Source: Roseococcus sp.
GTDB taxonomy: Bacteria; Pseudomonadota; Alphaproteobacteria; Acetobacterales; Acetobacteraceae
Direction: 5' to 3'
DNA: 64,000 bases
Assembly: GCA_026414745.1 (NCBI GenBank)
Contig: JAOAIK010000015.1
Span: 1 to 64,000 of the forward strand
In this document: piece by piece, positions 50,968-60,016 of the stretch
Numbering within the stretch: position 1 is the first letter of the stretch
Layout of the letters: the number at the start of each line of letters is the position of its first letter
Translations under genes and position numbers: made by a program
The notes under the pieces: generated by a model
Databases searched by the model: none
Told to the model about the DNA's origin: nothing
Seen by the model: only the letters and a program-made list of their open reading frames with translations

Positions 50968-51876
50968 TCAAGCCGCGCCGGCGCCGCCCTCGGCCGCCGC
51001 GATCGCCTCGGCCAGGGCGACCAGCCGCCGCGCCTTGTCCACGATCGGGTAGTCCACGAAGCGGCCCTCGACGCGGATGGAGGCGAGGCCCTCGGCCTCG
51101 GCCGCGGCGAAGGCGGCGAGGATGCGCCGCGCCCGCGCCACCTCCTCGGCGGGCGGGGAGAAGGCGGCGTTGGCCACCGGCACCTGGTCGGGATGGATGC
51201 AGAGCTTGCCCTGGAAGCCCAGCGCCGCGCCGCGCGCGCAGGAGGCGGCGAAGCCCTCGGCGTCGGCGAGCTCGATCCAGACCGTGTCCACCGGCGGATC
51301 GAGCCCGGCGGCGCGGCTGTGCAGCACCATCGCGGCGCGGGCGGGGGCGAGCTCCTCCTCCGCCCGCCCCCAGGCGAGGCCGAGGTCGAGCGTGTAGTCC
51401 CCCGCGCCGAAGGCGAGGCGCCGCACCCGCCCGCCCAGCCCTGCCGCCGCCGCGGCCAGCGCCGGCAGGGCGGCGAGGCCGCGCGCGCTCTCCACGATGG
51501 GCATCAGCTCGATGGCGCGGGGGGCGAGGCCCTGGGCGCGTTCCAGCGCGGCCAGCATCCAGTCCACCGCCACCAGCTCGGCCGGGGCTTCGAGCTTGGG
51601 CAGCACAAGGCCATCGAGCCTCGGCCCCGCCACCGCCCTGATGTCGTCGAAGCACCACTCGGTGGCGAAGCCGTTGACGCGCACGAAGGCGCGGGCGCGG
51701 CGCGGGCCCTCCAGCGCCGCCCGCACCGCGGCGCGGGCCGCGGGTTTGGCCGGCACCGCCACCGCGTCCTCGAGGTCGAGGATGGCGGCGTCGGCGCCGA
51801 GGGTCAGCGCCTTCTCGGCCCGGCGCGCATGGTCGCCGGGGGCGAAGAGGAAGCTCCGGCAGGGGCGGAGGGTCAT
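50968..51876 (-). CDS. CoA ester lyase (HpcH/HpaI, CitE-like)
   Basis: A 302-residue TIM-barrel enzyme. It begins RPCRSFLFAPGDHARRAEKA and has AAILDLEDAVAVPAK, ARAFVRVNGF, ELMPIVESARGL and FGAGDYTLDLG, the acidic residues that hold Mg2+, then QGKLCIHPDQVPVAN. Members split (or form) malyl-CoA, citramalyl-CoA or similar esters. ATG 51876 has GGGGAGA upstream. It starts the pair with the CoA transferase and diverges from the LLM monooxygenase gene. Confidence 0.88.
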   Translation of the reverse strand: MTLRPCRSFLFAPGDHARRAEKALTLGADAAILDLEDAVAVPAKPAARAAVRAALEGPRRARAFVRVNGFATEWCFDDIRAVAGPRLDGLVLPKLEAPAELVAVDWMLAALERAQGLAPRAIELMPIVESARGLAALPALAAAAAGLGGRVRRLAFGAGDYTLDLGLAWGRAEEELAPARAAMVLHSRAAGLDPPVDTVWIELADAEGFAASCARGAALGFQGKLCIHPDQVPVANAAFSPPAEEVARARRILAAFAAAEAEGLASIRVEGRFVDYPIVDKARRLVALAEAIAAAEGGAGAA

Positions 51877-52053
51877 GCGGCGTCTCCCCGGGGCGGTCGC
51901 GGCACATCCTGGGGCGGGCGCGGGGCGGGGTCCAGCCGCCGGCCCCACCCTGGTCAGCCGCCGCGATCGGGTCGAGACTGGCCCGGCGCCCGGCAGAGGC
52001 GCCCCGCCCCGCGAGCGAGGGGGCACGGATCGCACGAGGCACGGAGAGGGAAC

Positions 52054-53424
52054 ATGTCGCGCGACGGCCAGATGGCGCTGGTGGCCTTCCTGCAGGCGCA
52101 GAACTGCTCGAACTATCCGGGCTCCTGGCGGCACCCGGCCACCATGCAGGACTATCTCGGCGCCGAATACTACCAGCGCATCGCCCGCACGCTGGAGGCG
52201 GGCTGCTTCCACATGGCCTTCTTCGACGACCGCCTCGCCATGCCCGACATCCTGGGCGACGACCATGCCGAGACGGTGCGCCACGGCATCCGCGCCGTGA
52301 AGCTCGACCTCGTCTCCATCCTCACCGCCATGGGGCTCGCCACGCGCCATCTCGGCCTCGGGGCCACCTATTCCACCACCTATTACGAGCCCTTCCACGT
52401 CGCGCGCGTCTTCGCCACGCTCGACCATCTGCTGGGCGGGCGGGTGGCGTGGAACGTCGTCACCTCGCTCAACGACAGCGAGGCGCGCAACATGGGCGCG
52501 GCCGAGCATCTCGACCACGACCTGCGCTACGACCGCGCCGACGAGTTCATGGAGGTGGTGCTCGGCCACTGGGATTGCTGGGCCGACGACGCGCTGGTGC
52601 AGGACCGCGCGAGCGGCCTCTTCGCCGACCCGGCGAAGGTGCGGCGCCTCGACTTCCAGGGCCGCTGGTTCCGCTCGCGCGGGCCCTTCACCGTGCCGCG
52701 CACGCCGCAGGGGCGGCCCGTTCTGATCCAGGCCGGGCAGAGCGGGCGCGGCCAGCGCTTCGCCGCGCGCTGGGGCGAGCTGATCTTCGTCATCCAGCCG
52801 CAGCTCGAGGCCGCGCGCCGCGCCTGGCGCGCCTTCAAGGACCAGGTGGCGAGCGCGGGCCGCGACCCCGCGCGGGTGCGCGTCTGCCCCGCCATCTACG
52901 TGATCCTGGGCGAGACCGAGGCGGCCGCGGCCGAGAAGCGCGCGCTGATCGAGAGCCTGGCGCGGCCCATGGACGGGCTCGTGCTGCTCTCCGAGGTGCT
53001 GAACGTGGACTTCTCGAAGAAGGGGCTGGACGAGCCCTTCACCGAGGAGGAGCTCGCCGGCATGAAAGGGCTGCAGGGCATCCGCGACCGCGTGCTGGCG
53101 CAGTCCGGCAAGCGCACCCCGACGCTGCGGGACTTCGTCGAGATCAGCGGCCGCGGCACCATCCGGGAGTTTCCGGTCTTCTGCGGCACCGCGCCGCGCG
53201 TGGCCGAGGAGATGCAGGCCTGGTTCGAGCAGGAGGCCTGCGACGGCTTCGTCATCGCCGCCACCCACATGCCCGGAACCTACGAGGATGTGGTGCGGCT
53301 GCTGGTGCCGGAGCTGCAGCGGCGCGGCCTGTTCCGCCGCGCCTACCAGGGCACGACGCTGCGCGAGAATCTCGGCCTGCCGCGCGCCGCGCCCTTCGAC
53401 TGGGCAGGCGCGGGCGGGCTGTAG
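52054..53424 (+). CDS. LLM-class flavin monooxygenase (NtaA/SnaA/DszA type)
   Basis: A 456-residue two-component flavin-dependent monooxygenase. Typical features are FDDRLAMP, SILTAMGLATRHLGLGATYSTTYYEPFHVAR, LLGGRVAWNVVTSLNDSEARNMG and RYDRADEFMEVV, which match the NtaA group acting on nitrilotriacetate, sulfones or thiophenes with FMNH2 supplied by a reductase. No flavin reductase gene is next to it. It stands alone, divergent from the CitE-like gene; AGAGGG precedes the ATG. Confidence 0.9.
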   Translation: MSRDGQMALVAFLQAQNCSNYPGSWRHPATMQDYLGAEYYQRIARTLEAGCFHMAFFDDRLAMPDILGDDHAETVRHGIRAVKLDLVSILTAMGLATRHLGLGATYSTTYYEPFHVARVFATLDHLLGGRVAWNVVTSLNDSEARNMGAAEHLDHDLRYDRADEFMEVVLGHWDCWADDALVQDRASGLFADPAKVRRLDFQGRWFRSRGPFTVPRTPQGRPVLIQAGQSGRGQRFAARWGELIFVIQPQLEAARRAWRAFKDQVASAGRDPARVRVCPAIYVILGETEAAAAEKRALIESLARPMDGLVLLSEVLNVDFSKKGLDEPFTEEELAGMKGLQGIRDRVLAQSGKRTPTLRDFVEISGRGTIREFPVFCGTAPRVAEEMQAWFEQEACDGFVIAATHMPGTYEDVVRLLVPELQRRGLFRRAYQGTTLRENLGLPRAAPFDWAGAGGL

Positions 53425-53436
53425 CGCCGGCCCGCC

Positions 53437-53973
53437 TCACGGCAGTCGGGGATATTCCCAGCGCTCCGCCTCCACGCCGAGCACCAGCACCCGCCCGGTG
53501 CACAGCCCGCCCAGGCTGCGCGCCACGCGGCGCGAGGCCTCGTTCTCCGGATGGATCAGGCTGATGATGCCGCGCCCCGGCAGATGCGCCTCGGCCCAGG
53601 CGAGGGCGGCGCGGGCCGCCTCCGCGGCGAGGCCCTGGCCCCAGGCCTCGCGCGCCAGCGCATAGGCGAGCTCGGGCCCAGGCCAGCCTTCCGGGTGGAG
53701 AATGCCCACCCGGCCGACGCAGCGCCCGTCATGCTCCACCGCCCAGAGCCCGCAGCCGCGCAGCGCCCATTGCCCCATGAGCTCGGCCATGTGCCGCCAG
53801 GTCTCGATACGCCCGCGCGGGCGGCGCGCGCCCTCGCCGAGGCCGAGGTGGCGCATCACCTCGGGGTCGGCCTCCATCGCGGCCAGCGCGTCCAGATCCT
53901 CCTCGCGGAAACCGCGCAGCAGGAGGCGGCGCGTGCGCAGCACGGGCACGAGGCCCGAGGGGGCGCCGTCCAT
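53437..53973 (-). CDS. GNAT family N-acetyltransferase
   Basis: A 178-residue acetyltransferase of the RimJ/RimL (Acetyltransf_3) group. The N-terminal LRTRRLLLRGFREEDLDAL is typical, ELAYALAREAWGQGLAAEAARAAL is the acetyl-CoA-binding motif, and ISLIHPENEASRRVARSLGG follows. The target amine is unknown. Its ATG overlaps the upp stop (TGATG), so it is translated with upp. Confidence 0.88.
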   Translation of the reverse strand: MDGAPSGLVPVLRTRRLLLRGFREEDLDALAAMEADPEVMRHLGLGEGARRPRGRIETWRHMAELMGQWALRGCGLWAVEHDGRCVGRVGILHPEGWPGPELAYALAREAWGQGLAAEAARAALAWAEAHLPGRGIISLIHPENEASRRVARSLGGLCTGRVLVLGVEAERWEYPRLP

Positions 53974-54605
53974 CACTCGGTGCCGAAGCAGCGGTCCCCG
54001 GCGTCGCCGAGGCCGGGGACGATGTAGCCCTGCTCGTTCAGCCCCTGGTCCAGCGCGGCGGAGAGGATGGGCACATCGGGATGCGCCGCCTGCAGCGCCC
54101 GCACGCCCTCGGGGGCGGCCACCACGCAGGCGAAGCGCACCGCCGCCGCCCCCGCCTGCTTCACCCGCGCGATGGCCTGGATGGCCGAGCCGCCGGTGGC
54201 CAGCATGGGATCGAGCACCAGCGCCCCGCGCCGCGCCAGATCGCGCGGCAGCCGCACCACGTATTCGCTGGCCTTGAGCGTGTGCTCGTCGCGCACCAGC
54301 CCCAGATGGCCCACCGGCGCATCGGGCAGCACCATCCGCGCGCCCTCGAGCAGGCCGAGCCCGGCGCGCAGCACGGCGACGAGGCAGGGCTCGGGCGCGC
54401 TGAGGATGGGCGCCTCCATCGGGCCCAGCGGCGTCTCGATGCGCGCGCTCGCCTCGGGCAGGTCGCGCAGCGACTCGGCGGTGAGGATGGCGCCGATCTC
54501 GGCCAGCACCCGGCGGAAGGTGGCGCTGTCCGTTTCGCGGCGGCGGATCAGGGTGAGCTTGGCGCGCAGCAGGGCGTGGCGCGGCACGCGGAAGGTGGAC
54601 TCCAT
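53973..54605 (-). CDS. upp: Uracil phosphoribosyltransferase
   Basis: A 210-residue enzyme making UMP from uracil and PRPP. Marks are LVAVLRAGLGLLEGARMVLPDAPVGHLGLVRDE, the PRPP loop VLDPMLATGGSAIQAI and EQGYIVPGLGDAGDRCFGTE at the end. Length is standard. GNAT follows at once; the OmpA-domain gene ends 10 bases upstream. Confidence 0.95.
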   Translation of the reverse strand: MESTFRVPRHALLRAKLTLIRRRETDSATFRRVLAEIGAILTAESLRDLPEASARIETPLGPMEAPILSAPEPCLVAVLRAGLGLLEGARMVLPDAPVGHLGLVRDEHTLKASEYVVRLPRDLARRGALVLDPMLATGGSAIQAIARVKQAGAAAVRFACVVAAPEGVRALQAAHPDVPILSAALDQGLNEQGYIVPGLGDAGDRCFGTE

Positions 54606-54615
54606 CCGCCCTCCC

Positions 54616-55512
54616 CTACCGGTCGGTGAGGCGCAGTTCAATCCGGCGGTTGCGCGCATGCGCCTCGGGCGTCTCCGCCTCGTCGAGCGGCTGCTGGTCG
54701 CCGAAGGCGGTGGCGGCGAGGCGGTTCGCGGGCACGCCGGCCTCGATGAGAAGCTGCACCACGGCGAGCGCCCGCGCGGCGGAAAGCTGCCAGTTGTCGG
54801 CGAAGCGCCCGCCGCGGATGGGGGTGCGGTCGGCATGCCCGTCCACGCGCAGGATCCAGGGCGTGCCGGGGGGGATGCGCGGCGCGATCTCGCCGAGCAG
54901 CCGCGCGATCTGGCGCAGCTGCGCCTGCCCCGCGGGCGAAAGCTCGGCCGAGGCGGGGGGGAAGAGCAGCTCGGCCTGGAAGACGAAGCGGTCGCCCACC
55001 ACGCGCAGCTCCGGCCGGTCGCCCAGCGCGGCGCGCAGCCGGGCGTAGAACTCGCTGCGCGTCTGCTGCAGCTCCTCCACGCGCGCGAGCAGCGCGGCAT
55101 CGAGCCGGGCCTGCAGGTCGGCGAGCCGCGCCTCGCCCGTGCGCACCCGCGCCTCGGACAGGTCCAGCGCGGCGATGAGGCGGGCGAGCTGGGCGCGCAG
55201 CTCCCCGAGTTCCCGCGCCAGCCGCTCGCCGTCCGCGGCGGCGGCGGAGAGGGCCTGCTGGCGCCGCTCGGCCTCGGCGCGCAGGGCGGCGCTGCCCGCG
55301 CGCTCCAGGCGCAGCTGTTCCGACAGCGCGGCGATCTGCCGCTCCAGCGCCGCCAGCGCCCGGTCCCGCCCGCTCAGCGCCGAGGCGAGGAAGCCCTGCC
55401 CCAGCACGAAGACGAGCAGCGCGAAGATGATGACCATGAGCAGGGTGGAGAGCGCGTCCACATAGCCCGGCCAGGCGTCGAAGGGCGCGCCGCGCCGCAG
55501 CCGCCTAGCCAT
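54616..55512 (-). CDS. OmpA/MotB-type peptidoglycan-binding membrane protein
   Basis: A 298-residue protein with one N-terminal membrane helix (YVDALSTLLMVIIFALLVFVLG; the MotB-type Asp precedes it), a long coiled coil (about 45-140) and a C-terminal OmpA domain (RVDGHADRTPIRGG, NWQLSAARALAVVQLLIEAGVP and NRRIELRLTD). It should be a stator-like partner of the ExbB-like protein encoded just upstream; the two genes overlap by 8 bases. Such pairs are common in alphaproteobacteria outside flagellar operons, and their exact role is unsettled. Confidence 0.83.
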   Translation of the reverse strand: MARRLRRGAPFDAWPGYVDALSTLLMVIIFALLVFVLGQGFLASALSGRDRALAALERQIAALSEQLRLERAGSAALRAEAERRQQALSAAAADGERLARELGELRAQLARLIAALDLSEARVRTGEARLADLQARLDAALLARVEELQQTRSEFYARLRAALGDRPELRVVGDRFVFQAELLFPPASAELSPAGQAQLRQIARLLGEIAPRIPPGTPWILRVDGHADRTPIRGGRFADNWQLSAARALAVVQLLIEAGVPANRLAATAFGDQQPLDEAETPEAHARNRRIELRLTDR

Positions 55513-56476
55513 CGCGCCGGGCGAGCAGGCGCAGCAGCGCCTGCATCTCCTGCCGCCGTTCCTCCTCGCGCTCCAGGATCTGCGCCTGCTGCTCGGCGAC
55601 CCGGCCGAGCAGGAACTGGGTGGCGCGCGCCTGCTCGGCCAGCACGGACATGCGGTCGGCGAGGAGCGCGAGGGAGGCGGGACCGCCGCCCTGTTCCAGC
55701 GCCGCCTGCACGGAGTCCACCGCGGCGGCGAGCTGGTCGAGCAGCGGCGCGAGCTCGCCAGCACCCCCCTCGGCGAGGCTGCCCGAGAGCAGCGCCTGGC
55801 CCGCCAGCCAGTCTTCCAGCTCGGTGGCGAAGCGGCTCTGCGCCTGGCCGGCGGTGAGGTCGAGGAAGCCCAGCACCAGCGCGCCCGCCAGCCCGAACAG
55901 CGAGGAGGAGAAGGCGATGCCCATGCCGCGCAGGGGCTCGGCGAGGCCGGCCTTGAGCTGGTCGAACAGCTCCATCGCCTCGCCGCCCGCCAGGCGCATG
56001 CCGCCGATCACCTCGGCGACCGCCGCGATGGTCAGCAGCAGCCCCCAGAAGGTGCCGAGCAGCCCGAGGAAGATCAGCAGCCCCGTCATGTAGCGCGAGA
56101 GCTCGCGCGTCTCGTCCAGCCGCGCCACGATGCCGTCCAGGACCGAGCGCAGCCCGCCGGCGGAGAGAGCCAGCCGCTCCGACCGCCGGGCGGCGAGCAG
56201 CGCGGCGAGCGGGGCGAGCAGCCGCGGCTCCGCGCGCGGCGGTGCGCCGCGCCGGGCGTGGCGGAAGGCCTCGACCCACTCCACCTCCTCGCGCAGCCGC
56301 AGCACCTGCAGGATGTTCCAGGCGATGCCGCCGGCCAGCACGGCGAGGATCAGGCCGTTCAGCAGCGGGTTGGCGGCGAAGGCGCGCGCCAGGGTGGGCG
56401 CGAGCAGCGCGGCGAGGGCGGCCGCCGCGGCGAGGAAGCCCAGCATCCGCCACAGGTAAGGGAGGGGGCGCGTCAT
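55505..56476 (-). CDS. MotA/TolQ/ExbB-like membrane protein
   Basis: A 323-residue membrane protein. Two hydrophobic segments lie near the N-terminus (LGFLAAAAALAALLAPTLA and LLNGLILAVLAGGIAWNIL), two more are central (YMTGLLIFLGLLGTFWGLLLTI and GMGIAFSSSLFGLAGALVLGFL), and a coiled C-terminal tail follows. GLLGTFWGLLLT and GMGIAFSSSLFGL are the pore helices of the proton-channel family. It pairs with the OmpA-domain protein encoded next. No ExbD/TolR gene is present. Confidence 0.85.
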   Translation of the reverse strand: MTRPLPYLWRMLGFLAAAAALAALLAPTLARAFAANPLLNGLILAVLAGGIAWNILQVLRLREEVEWVEAFRHARRGAPPRAEPRLLAPLAALLAARRSERLALSAGGLRSVLDGIVARLDETRELSRYMTGLLIFLGLLGTFWGLLLTIAAVAEVIGGMRLAGGEAMELFDQLKAGLAEPLRGMGIAFSSSLFGLAGALVLGFLDLTAGQAQSRFATELEDWLAGQALLSGSLAEGGAGELAPLLDQLAAAVDSVQAALEQGGGPASLALLADRMSVLAEQARATQFLLGRVAEQQAQILEREEERRQEMQALLRLLARRDG

Positions 56477-56523
56477 CGCGGCGAAGGGTAGGGGCTGGGC
56501 GCGGAGGGCACCAGTTGCGCCCC

Positions 56524-56949
56524 TCAGGGGCGCGGCACGCCAGGGGGCAGGATGTCCACCACATCCCGCCGCGCCGCGGTGCGGCCGAGGGGGCGAAGAT
56601 CCACCCTGGTTTCGGGCAGGCCGCCCAGAACCAGCGCCTCGCGCACCGCGAGCGCCCGCCGCAGCGCAAGCCGCCGCGTCTCCGAGACATCCTCGCCCAG
56701 CGCCACCTCGGCCCAGAGCGTCACGCGGCCCTGGGTGTAGGCGGCGAGGATGTTGCCGATCTCCATCAGCGTCAGGCGCTGCTCCGGGCTCGGGCGCTCC
56801 TCCTCGCGGCCGAAGAGGAGGCGCCAGCCGCCGCCCGGCAGGGCGGCGAGGCCAGGGGCGGGCACGGGGTCCGGCAGGGGCGCGCGAGGCTCGGCGCGCG
56901 CGCCCGACAGGATCAGGGAGAGCAGCAGGGCGCGGCGGAGGGGGCGCAT
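56524..56949 (-). CDS. Small secreted OmpA-like protein
   Basis: A 141-residue protein with a signal peptide (RPLRRALLLSLILSGARA) and a short OmpA-like region: LTLMEIGNILAAYTQGRVTL, SETRRLALRRALAVREALVLGGLP and RVDLRPLGRTAARRDVVDI. It lacks the first part of a full OmpA domain, so peptidoglycan binding is uncertain. It lies between an inositol monophosphatase gene and the ExbB-like gene on the same strand, and may belong to the same envelope system. Confidence 0.65.
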   Translation of the reverse strand: MRPLRRALLLSLILSGARAEPRAPLPDPVPAPGLAALPGGGWRLLFGREEERPSPEQRLTLMEIGNILAAYTQGRVTLWAEVALGEDVSETRRLALRRALAVREALVLGGLPETRVDLRPLGRTAARRDVVDILPPGVPRP

Positions 56950-56962
56950 GGGCGGGCGGGGC

Positions 56963-57826
56963 TCAATGCGCCTCGCCGCGGCCCTCGGCGCGGGCCTTGC
57001 GGGCCGCTGCGATGCTCTCGGCCACCGTCTCGCGCAGCCGGCCGTGCAGATGCGGGTTGCCGGCGACGACATGCCCCTCGGCATAGGCGTCGCCGCCCTC
57101 GGGGCTGGTGACATAGCCGCCGGCCTCGCGCACCAGGATGATCCCGGCGGCGATGTCCCACTTGTTCAGGCCGAGCTCCCAGAACCCGTCGTAGCGGCCG
57201 GCCGCGGTCCAGGCGAGGTCGAGCGCGGCGGAGCCGAAGCGGCGGATCCCCGCCACCTGCGGCATGAGGCGCACCAGCGCATGGGTGAACTCCGCCTTGC
57301 GCCCGACGCCGGCGAAGGGGATGCCCGTCGCGAAGAGCGCCTCGCGCAGCTCCCGCCGCCCGGAGACGCGCAGGCGCCGGTCATTGAGGAAGGCGCCCAT
57401 CCCCTTCTCGGCCCAGAACAGCTCGTCCGAGGCGGGATTGTAGATCACGCCCGCGACGATCTCGGACCGGTCCTCGGCGAGGCGCTTCTCGATGCCCACG
57501 CTGATCGCCCAGTGCGGGATGCCGTGCAGGAAGTTGCTGGTGCCGTCGAGCGGGTCCACCACCCAGCGCCATTCCCAGTCCGCCTCGCCGGCGGCGCCCG
57601 ATTCCTCCATCAGGAAGGCGAAGCCGGGGCGCGCCTTCTTCAGGTCCTCGCGCAGCGACTGTTCGGCGCGCAGATCGGCCTGGCTGACGAAATCGCCCGG
57701 CGCCTTGCTCGCCACCTGCAGCGTCTCCACCTCCGCGAAGTCGCGCAGCAGGCGCCGGCCGGCCTTGCGCACGGCGGCGACCACCACGTTGAGCGCGGGA
57801 GAGAGGCGGGGCGAGGGGGCGGACAC
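56963..57826 (-). CDS. Inositol monophosphatase family protein (SuhB-like)
   Basis: A 287-residue Mg2+-dependent phosphatase. Motifs are FLMEESGA, WVVDPLDGTSNFLHGIPHWAISVG (DPxDGT) and NKWDIAAGIILVREAGG, in the standard order. SNFLHG after the motif separates it from CysQ. It hydrolyses inositol-1-phosphate or related sugars and, in some bacteria, SuhB also helps rRNA antitermination. It starts 13 bases after the efp stop on the same strand. Confidence 0.92.
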   Translation of the reverse strand: MSAPSPRLSPALNVVVAAVRKAGRRLLRDFAEVETLQVASKAPGDFVSQADLRAEQSLREDLKKARPGFAFLMEESGAAGEADWEWRWVVDPLDGTSNFLHGIPHWAISVGIEKRLAEDRSEIVAGVIYNPASDELFWAEKGMGAFLNDRRLRVSGRRELREALFATGIPFAGVGRKAEFTHALVRLMPQVAGIRRFGSAALDLAWTAAGRYDGFWELGLNKWDIAAGIILVREAGGYVTSPEGGDAYAEGHVVAGNPHLHGRLRETVAESIAAARKARAEGRGEAH

Positions 57827-57839
57827 GAACGGCGCCCTC

Positions 57840-58409
57840 TCAGCCCTTCGCGCGCTCGACGTAGGAGGCGTCCTCGGTGCGCACGACGATCTTCTCGCCG
57901 GCGGTCACGAAGGGCGGCACCATGGTCTTCACGCCGTTGGAGAGCACGGCGGGCTTGTAGGAGGAGGCCGCCGTCTGCCCCTTCACCACGGGGTCGGCCT
58001 CGGCCACCTCCAGCACCACCGTCTCGGGCAGGTCGATGGAGACGGGCTCGCCCTCGATGAGCCGGACGTTGACCGTCATGTTCTCCTGCAGGAAGGGCAG
58101 GCGGTCGCCGAGGATCTCCTTGGGCACCTGCATCTGCTCGTAGGTCTCGGGATCCATGAGCACGAGCATGTCGCCGTCGCTGTAGGAGTAGGTGAACTCC
58201 TTGTCCTCGGTGGTCAGGCGCTCGACGGTGTCGGCGGTGCGCCAGCGCTGGTCCTTCTTCGCGCCGGTCTTGATGTTGCGCATCTCGACCTGGATGACCG
58301 CCGCGCCCTTGCCGGGGATCATGATGTTCTGCTTGAGGATGGTGTAGCGCTGGCCCTCGAACTCGATGACCATGCCGGCGCGCATCTGGTTGGCCTGCAT
58401 CTTCGCCAT
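57840..58409 (-). CDS. efp: Elongation factor P
   Basis: A 189-residue EF-P that helps ribosomes through proline runs. The KOW-like first domain has Lys34 in IPGKGAAVIQV at the tip, the residue modified in many bacteria; OB domains follow, ending GEKIVVRTEDASYVERAKG. No epmA/epmB or earP genes are in the window, so the modification route is unknown. It starts the efp-suhB pair and diverges from the methyltransferase gene. Confidence 0.96.
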   Translation of the reverse strand: MAKMQANQMRAGMVIEFEGQRYTILKQNIMIPGKGAAVIQVEMRNIKTGAKKDQRWRTADTVERLTTEDKEFTYSYSDGDMLVLMDPETYEQMQVPKEILGDRLPFLQENMTVNVRLIEGEPVSIDLPETVVLEVAEADPVVKGQTAASSYKPAVLSNGVKTMVPPFVTAGEKIVVRTEDASYVERAKG

Positions 58410-58549
58410 GGAAGGGCCTCTCGGAACTCTGCGGGTTGCGGTGTGGCCGCGGGCTTACACGGCGGGGGGCGGGCGGGCAACCGGGGCGGGGCGGCCGCGC
58501 CGCCACCCCGCTTGACGCGCCGCCGCCCCGGGCGGAAGAGCGCCGACGC

Positions 58550-59659
58550 ATGAGCCGCGCCCCAGTTGCCGCCCCGGTCGGGTCCGCCCCCTCCGTCACC
58601 CCCAGCCTGGTGCGCTGGGCCTACCGCCTCGTGCTCGGGCGCGAACCCGAATCCGCACAGATCGTCGCCGACTGGGTGGCGGGAGCGGACCTCGAGGGGC
58701 TGCGCGAGGGGCTGTTCTCCAGCGCGGAGTTCGCCGCCCTCGCCGCGGAGGGCTTCCCCGAACGCGGCGGCTGGATCCATGGCGCCGTGACCGAGGAGGC
58801 GCTGGCCGCGATGCTGCTGCTGCGCGACGGCGAGGCGCCCTCCCCCGCCGCCCTCGCCGCCCTGCGCGCCGAGGCGCCCGATCTTCCCGCGCTGCGCCGG
58901 CTGCTCCTCGACAGCCCGGAGCTGCGCCGCCGCACCCCGCAGCGGCCCCGCCCGCCGCTGCGCCGCCACTGGATCGCCGGCCGGCGCGTGGCGCTGCACG
59001 GGCTGCAGGAGCCCGAGGATACCCCGCCGGGGCTCGACCTCGCCGCCCGCCACGCCGCGCTGCTGCGCGCCGCCTGGACATCGCAGGGGGCGGGGCGGGT
59101 GATCATGGACGCCGGGGCGGGCATCGGCCTTGCAACGCTCGGCTTCGCGCTCGGGGCGCCGGCCCATGCCGCGCTGCTCGCTCATGAGGCGGAGCTTGAG
59201 GCCGCCGCGGCCCTCGCCGCGAACCTCGCCGGCAACGGCGTGACGGCGGCGCGGGTGCGCGCGGTGGCGCTCGACTCGCCCACGGCCGCGCTGGCGCGCG
59301 AGGGCCTCGCCCGTCTCGATCTGCTCCGCCTCGGCGGCGCCGAGGCGCTCGGCGAAGAGGGGAAGGCCTGGGCACGGGCGGCGCTGGCGGAGGGCGCGCT
59401 GGTGGTGCTGCGGCTCGACCTTGCCGCCGCGCTCGCCCGCCCCGGTCCCGGGCCGCGCGCGCTGCTCGAGGGCTGGCGCAGCCTCGCCCCGCATCTCACC
59501 GCCTTCACCCGCGCCGGCGAACCCTATGCCGTCGAGGGCGAGGAGGGGCTGACCCGGGCCCTCTTGGGCGCCCTGGCCCGACCGGAGCGGGCGGACGAGT
59601 TCGTCCTCTCGCGCGAGGCGGGCTGGCGCCCGCGCTTCACGCTCGGCGGCTTCGACTGA
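58550..59659 (+). CDS. FkbM-type methyltransferase with N-terminal DUF4214-like domain
   Basis: A 369-residue protein. The first 60 residues (LVRWAYRLVLGREPESAQIV ... LREGLFSSAEFAAL) resemble the DUF4214/phycobilisome-linker-like module often attached to glycan-modifying enzymes. From about residue 180 a class I methyltransferase begins with RVIMDAGAGIGLATLGFALG (SAM-binding). The acceptor is unknown, probably a sugar hydroxyl. ATG 58550 is preferred; the sequence before it shows no homology. Confidence 0.7.
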   Translation: MSRAPVAAPVGSAPSVTPSLVRWAYRLVLGREPESAQIVADWVAGADLEGLREGLFSSAEFAALAAEGFPERGGWIHGAVTEEALAAMLLLRDGEAPSPAALAALRAEAPDLPALRRLLLDSPELRRRTPQRPRPPLRRHWIAGRRVALHGLQEPEDTPPGLDLAARHAALLRAAWTSQGAGRVIMDAGAGIGLATLGFALGAPAHAALLAHEAELEAAAALAANLAGNGVTAARVRAVALDSPTAALAREGLARLDLLRLGGAEALGEEGKAWARAALAEGALVVLRLDLAAALARPGPGPRALLEGWRSLAPHLTAFTRAGEPYAVEGEEGLTRALLGALARPERADEFVLSREAGWRPRFTLGGFD

Positions 59660-59681
59660 TCGGGCGCGGCGCGGGCCGCCC

Positions 59682-59879
59682 TCAATCGCGCCGGCGCGCC
59701 GCGCCCCACAGCAGCAGTCGTCTCGCCGGAAACACCCAGACGACGCCCGCCGCGACGTAGTAAACAAGCTGCAACGCCCAATGCTGGCGCACGAAGAAAT
59801 CGCCGATCGTTGCCACCATGACGATGTAGGCGACAAATCCGACCGCGCCGATCAGGAAGGCGAGGGTGGTTCTTTGCAT
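59682..59879 (-). CDS. DUF2842 family small membrane protein
   Basis: A 65-residue protein with two membrane helices ([22 protein letters not shown] and [23 protein letters not shown]). The [12 protein letters not shown] block and length match DUF2842, a family confined mainly to alphaproteobacteria, with no known function. It diverges from apt across a 137-bp gap. Confidence 0.75.
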   Translation of the reverse strand: MQRTTLAFLIGAVGFVAYIVMVATIGDFFVRQHWALQLVYYVAAGVVWVFPARRLLLWGAARRRD

Positions 59880-59928
59880 GTTCCGCGCCAGATTCCTCGA
59901 TGGAAGGGGGCGAGCCCGGGAGTTCCCA

Positions 59929-59958
59929 TTGCGACATTTTGGCGCGCGGGCGTAGAGT
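59929..59958 (+). promoter_or_regulatory. Candidate sigma-70-type promoter for apt
   Basis: TTGCGA (59929-59934) and TAGAGT (59953-59958) stand 18 bases apart, about 60 bases before the apt GTG. Each has 4 of 6 consensus bases. This is the only reasonable pair in the divergent gap, but the evidence is weak. Confidence 0.3.
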
Positions 59959-60016
59959 GAGAGAGAGCGGGAGGACGGCGCGCCGCGCGCCCGCCCCCAG
60001 GCCAGCGAAGAAAGCC

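Noticed and set aside
54616-56476. ExbB/MotA-like plus OmpA-domain pair resembling ZorA-ZorB of the Zorya defence system
   Set aside because: ZorC, ZorD or ZorE genes are absent; neighbours are upp and an inositol phosphatase, and such pairs are widespread housekeeping genes in alphaproteobacteria.
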